Position numbers and translations under genes: made by a program
Assembly: GCF_014191305.1 (NCBI RefSeq)
Contig: NZ_JACHWJ010000002.1
Coordinates: forward strand, 372,001-436,000
Direction of reading: 5' to 3'
From: Pseudoclavibacter helvolus
GTDB taxonomy: Bacteria > Actinomycetota > Actinomycetes > Actinomycetales > Microbacteriaceae
Length of the DNA: 64,000 nt
Part shown: one piece after another, positions 63,137-64,000 of the stretch
Layout: every line of letters starts with the position of its first letter
How positions within the stretch are numbered: position 1 is the stretch's first letter
Notes under the pieces: generated by a model
Told to the model about the DNA's origin: nothing
Databases searched by the model: none
Seen by the model: the letters and a program-made list of their open reading frames with translations, nothing else

Positions 63137-63544
63137 CTACGCGCGGTTCGGCACCGCGAGCTCGCCGGTCAGGTACTGCGCGCGACCGAAGCCGAAGGTC
63201 CAGTCCTCTGGCCCGTTCTCGACGTAGCCGATGAAGACGTCGTTGCCCTCCACGCCCTGGGTGCCGAGCGCCTCGGCGATGCGCGCGTAGAGTGCCTGCT
63301 TGGCTTCCGTGGTGCGCCCGCGCTGCGTGAAGATCTGAATCATGACGACGCCGGACGAGCGGTCGAAGCCGAGACCAGCATCCTGAGCGATGATCTGGCC
63401 GCCCTGGTGCTCGGTGATGATCTGGAAGCGGTCGCGTGCCGGGATGCCGTACTCCGCGACGATGGCGTCGTGGATAGCGTCGGCGATGGCGGAGATCTGC
63501 TCAGGCGTGCGGCCGGCATTGACGTCGATGCGTACGAGAGGCAT
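63137..63544 (-). CDS. Tautomerase family protein
   Basis: 135 residues beginning MPLVRIDVNAGRTPEQ, so Pro2 becomes the catalytic N-terminal proline after Met removal. The length and the C-terminal FIGYVENGPEDWTFGFGRAQ fit the malonate-semialdehyde-decarboxylase-like branch of the tautomerase superfamily. AAGGAC lies 8 bases before the ATG. A promoter with TAGGCT (63594-63599) and two direct copies of TTAGGAC lies about 50-80 bases upstream. Confidence 0.87.
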   Translation of the reverse strand: MPLVRIDVNAGRTPEQISAIADAIHDAIVAEYGIPARDRFQIITEHQGGQIIAQDAGLGFDRSSGVVMIQIFTQRGRTTEAKQALYARIAEALGTQGVEGNDVFIGYVENGPEDWTFGFGRAQYLTGELAVPNRA

Positions 63545-63593
63545 GGTGCGGTGTCCTTGTGGTCGAGGTGTGACGTGCGTTGTCTGTGCTGTC

Positions 63594-63623
63594 AGCCTAG
63601 CGTTAAAAGTCCTAATGTCCTAA
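63594..63623 (-). promoter_or_regulatory. Promoter with tandem TTAGGAC boxes upstream of the tautomerase gene
   Basis: On the minus strand TTAGGAC-A-TTAGGAC (63609-63623) precedes TAGGCT (63594-63599). The 8-base period of the direct repeats suggests a regulator site overlapping the -35 region. Which regulator binds is unknown. Confidence 0.45.
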
Positions 63624-63652
63624 CAAATGATGTAGGTGGACGGGAACCACAA

Positions 63653-63680
63653 AGGGCCGCGTCCAAAGGGATGCGGCCCT
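63653..63680 (-). terminator. Hairpin after the TIM-barrel isomerase gene
   Basis: AGGGCCGCGTCC (63653-63664) and GGATGCGGCCCT (63669-63680) pair with one G-T wobble and a 4-base loop. Confidence 0.65.
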
Positions 63681-63729
63681 GGTGGTCGGGCGCGGGGCTC
63701 TCGCAGAAGAGTCGCGCCCAAATCTGGGG

Positions 63730-64000
63730 TCAGAGCGACGCTTTGAGCGCGGCGTCGGCGTCGGCGAGGACTTTCGCCGCCACCTCGAGGCCTTCGATAC
63801 GTCTAAGCGAAGTGTCCTCGTGTTCGATGTTGACCCACATCTCCGGGTCGACCTCGTGGAGCGCGCGCAGGAACTCCGTCCAGAACTCCGTGTCGTGGCC
63901 GCGTCCGAGGGCGACGAAGTCCCACGCGGAGTTCTTCGGCCACTCGTTGGCCCACTCGTCGCCACCGAGGTTGGTGCGCGGCTCGTCGGCCGAGAGCTTG
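63730..64000 (-). CDS. Sugar phosphate isomerase/epimerase-type TIM barrel, C-terminal part
   Basis: The frame enters from the right edge and stops at 63732-63730, giving 89 residues of the C-terminus. WDFVALGRGHDTEFWTEFL and the end VNIEHEDTSLRRIEGLEVAA match the xylose-isomerase-like TIM-barrel family used in inositol and sugar catabolism, where GRGHD and the glutamate of NIEHED are active-site features. The start lies outside the window. Confidence 0.82.
   Translation of the reverse strand, partial: KLSADEPRTNLGGDEWANEWPKNSAWDFVALGRGHDTEFWTEFLRALHEVDPEMWVNIEHEDTSLRRIEGLEVAAKVLADADAALKASL

Overview
The window is high-GC chromosomal DNA from an actinobacterium. Gene content and order (leuC-leuD-murA-plsC-gpsA-ddl, rsmD, recG, coaD-DUF177-rpmF-rnc-mutM, smc, ftsY, ffh), FHA/Ser-Thr kinase modules, many GTG starts and many apparently leaderless transcripts fit Micrococcales, most likely Microbacteriaceae. 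The genus cannot be read from the sequence. No rRNA, tRNA, CRISPR array or prophage was seen.

Layout. 1-14417 is a phospho-signalling/envelope cluster: a truncated FHA protein, a membrane Ser/Thr kinase, an FHA-winged-helix protein, a short palindromic MITE-like element, a 1780-residue Ig-repeat surface protein, then MoxR, DUF58, a transglutaminase-fold membrane protein and a further FHA protein. 14504-23475 holds leucine biosynthesis (leuCD behind a Leu-codon leader peptide), then cell-wall and lipid genes (murA, plsC, gpsA, ddl), a DUF3515 lipoprotein, thiL and rsmD. 23583-28441 is a second MoxR-DUF58-transglutaminase operon that keeps the catalytic residues the first one has lost. 28441-34596 holds recG, a CopC-like protein, coaD, DUF177, rpmF, rnc and mutM. 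34642-40029 is mostly minus-strand accessory genes: a metallo-hydrolase/TetR pair sharing an operator, a LysE gene broken by an in-frame stop, AraC, RNase HI, a methyltransferase and a double GNAT protein. 40190-53025 holds smc with an unusual insertion, a DUF3516-type helicase, TerC under a manganese (yybP-ykoY) riboswitch, a histidine phosphatase, ftsY, two tandem paralogous small membrane proteins, an MFS pump and an NmrA-like protein. 53012-54193 is a PQQ-type sugar dehydrogenase lipoprotein.

54301-58094 is the most notable object: a 3.8-kb IS481-type transposon bounded by perfect 25-bp terminal inverted repeats and a 6-bp target duplication. Besides the transposase it carries a MarR regulator, an epoxide-hydrolase-like protein, a second alpha/beta hydrolase and a DUF1697 protein. 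The transposase is the last gene of the passenger operon, joined by a 4-base overlap. The insertion sits at the stop codon of a SCO4848-like gene and leaves it intact.

58096-64000 returns to chromosomal genes: the SCO4848-like protein, a gamma carbonic anhydrase, ffh, a choice-of-anchor-L surface protein with an LAxTG-type tail, a GntR/UTRA regulator, a tautomerase and a partial TIM-barrel isomerase.

Working together: the FHA/kinase genes look like a phosphothreonine signalling set feeding an envelope module. murA, ddl, plsC and gpsA supply peptidoglycan and phospholipid precursors. ftsY and ffh form the SRP targeting pathway. At many genes a -10-like hexamer lies only 6-8 bases before the start codon, so leaderless mRNAs appear common in this genome.
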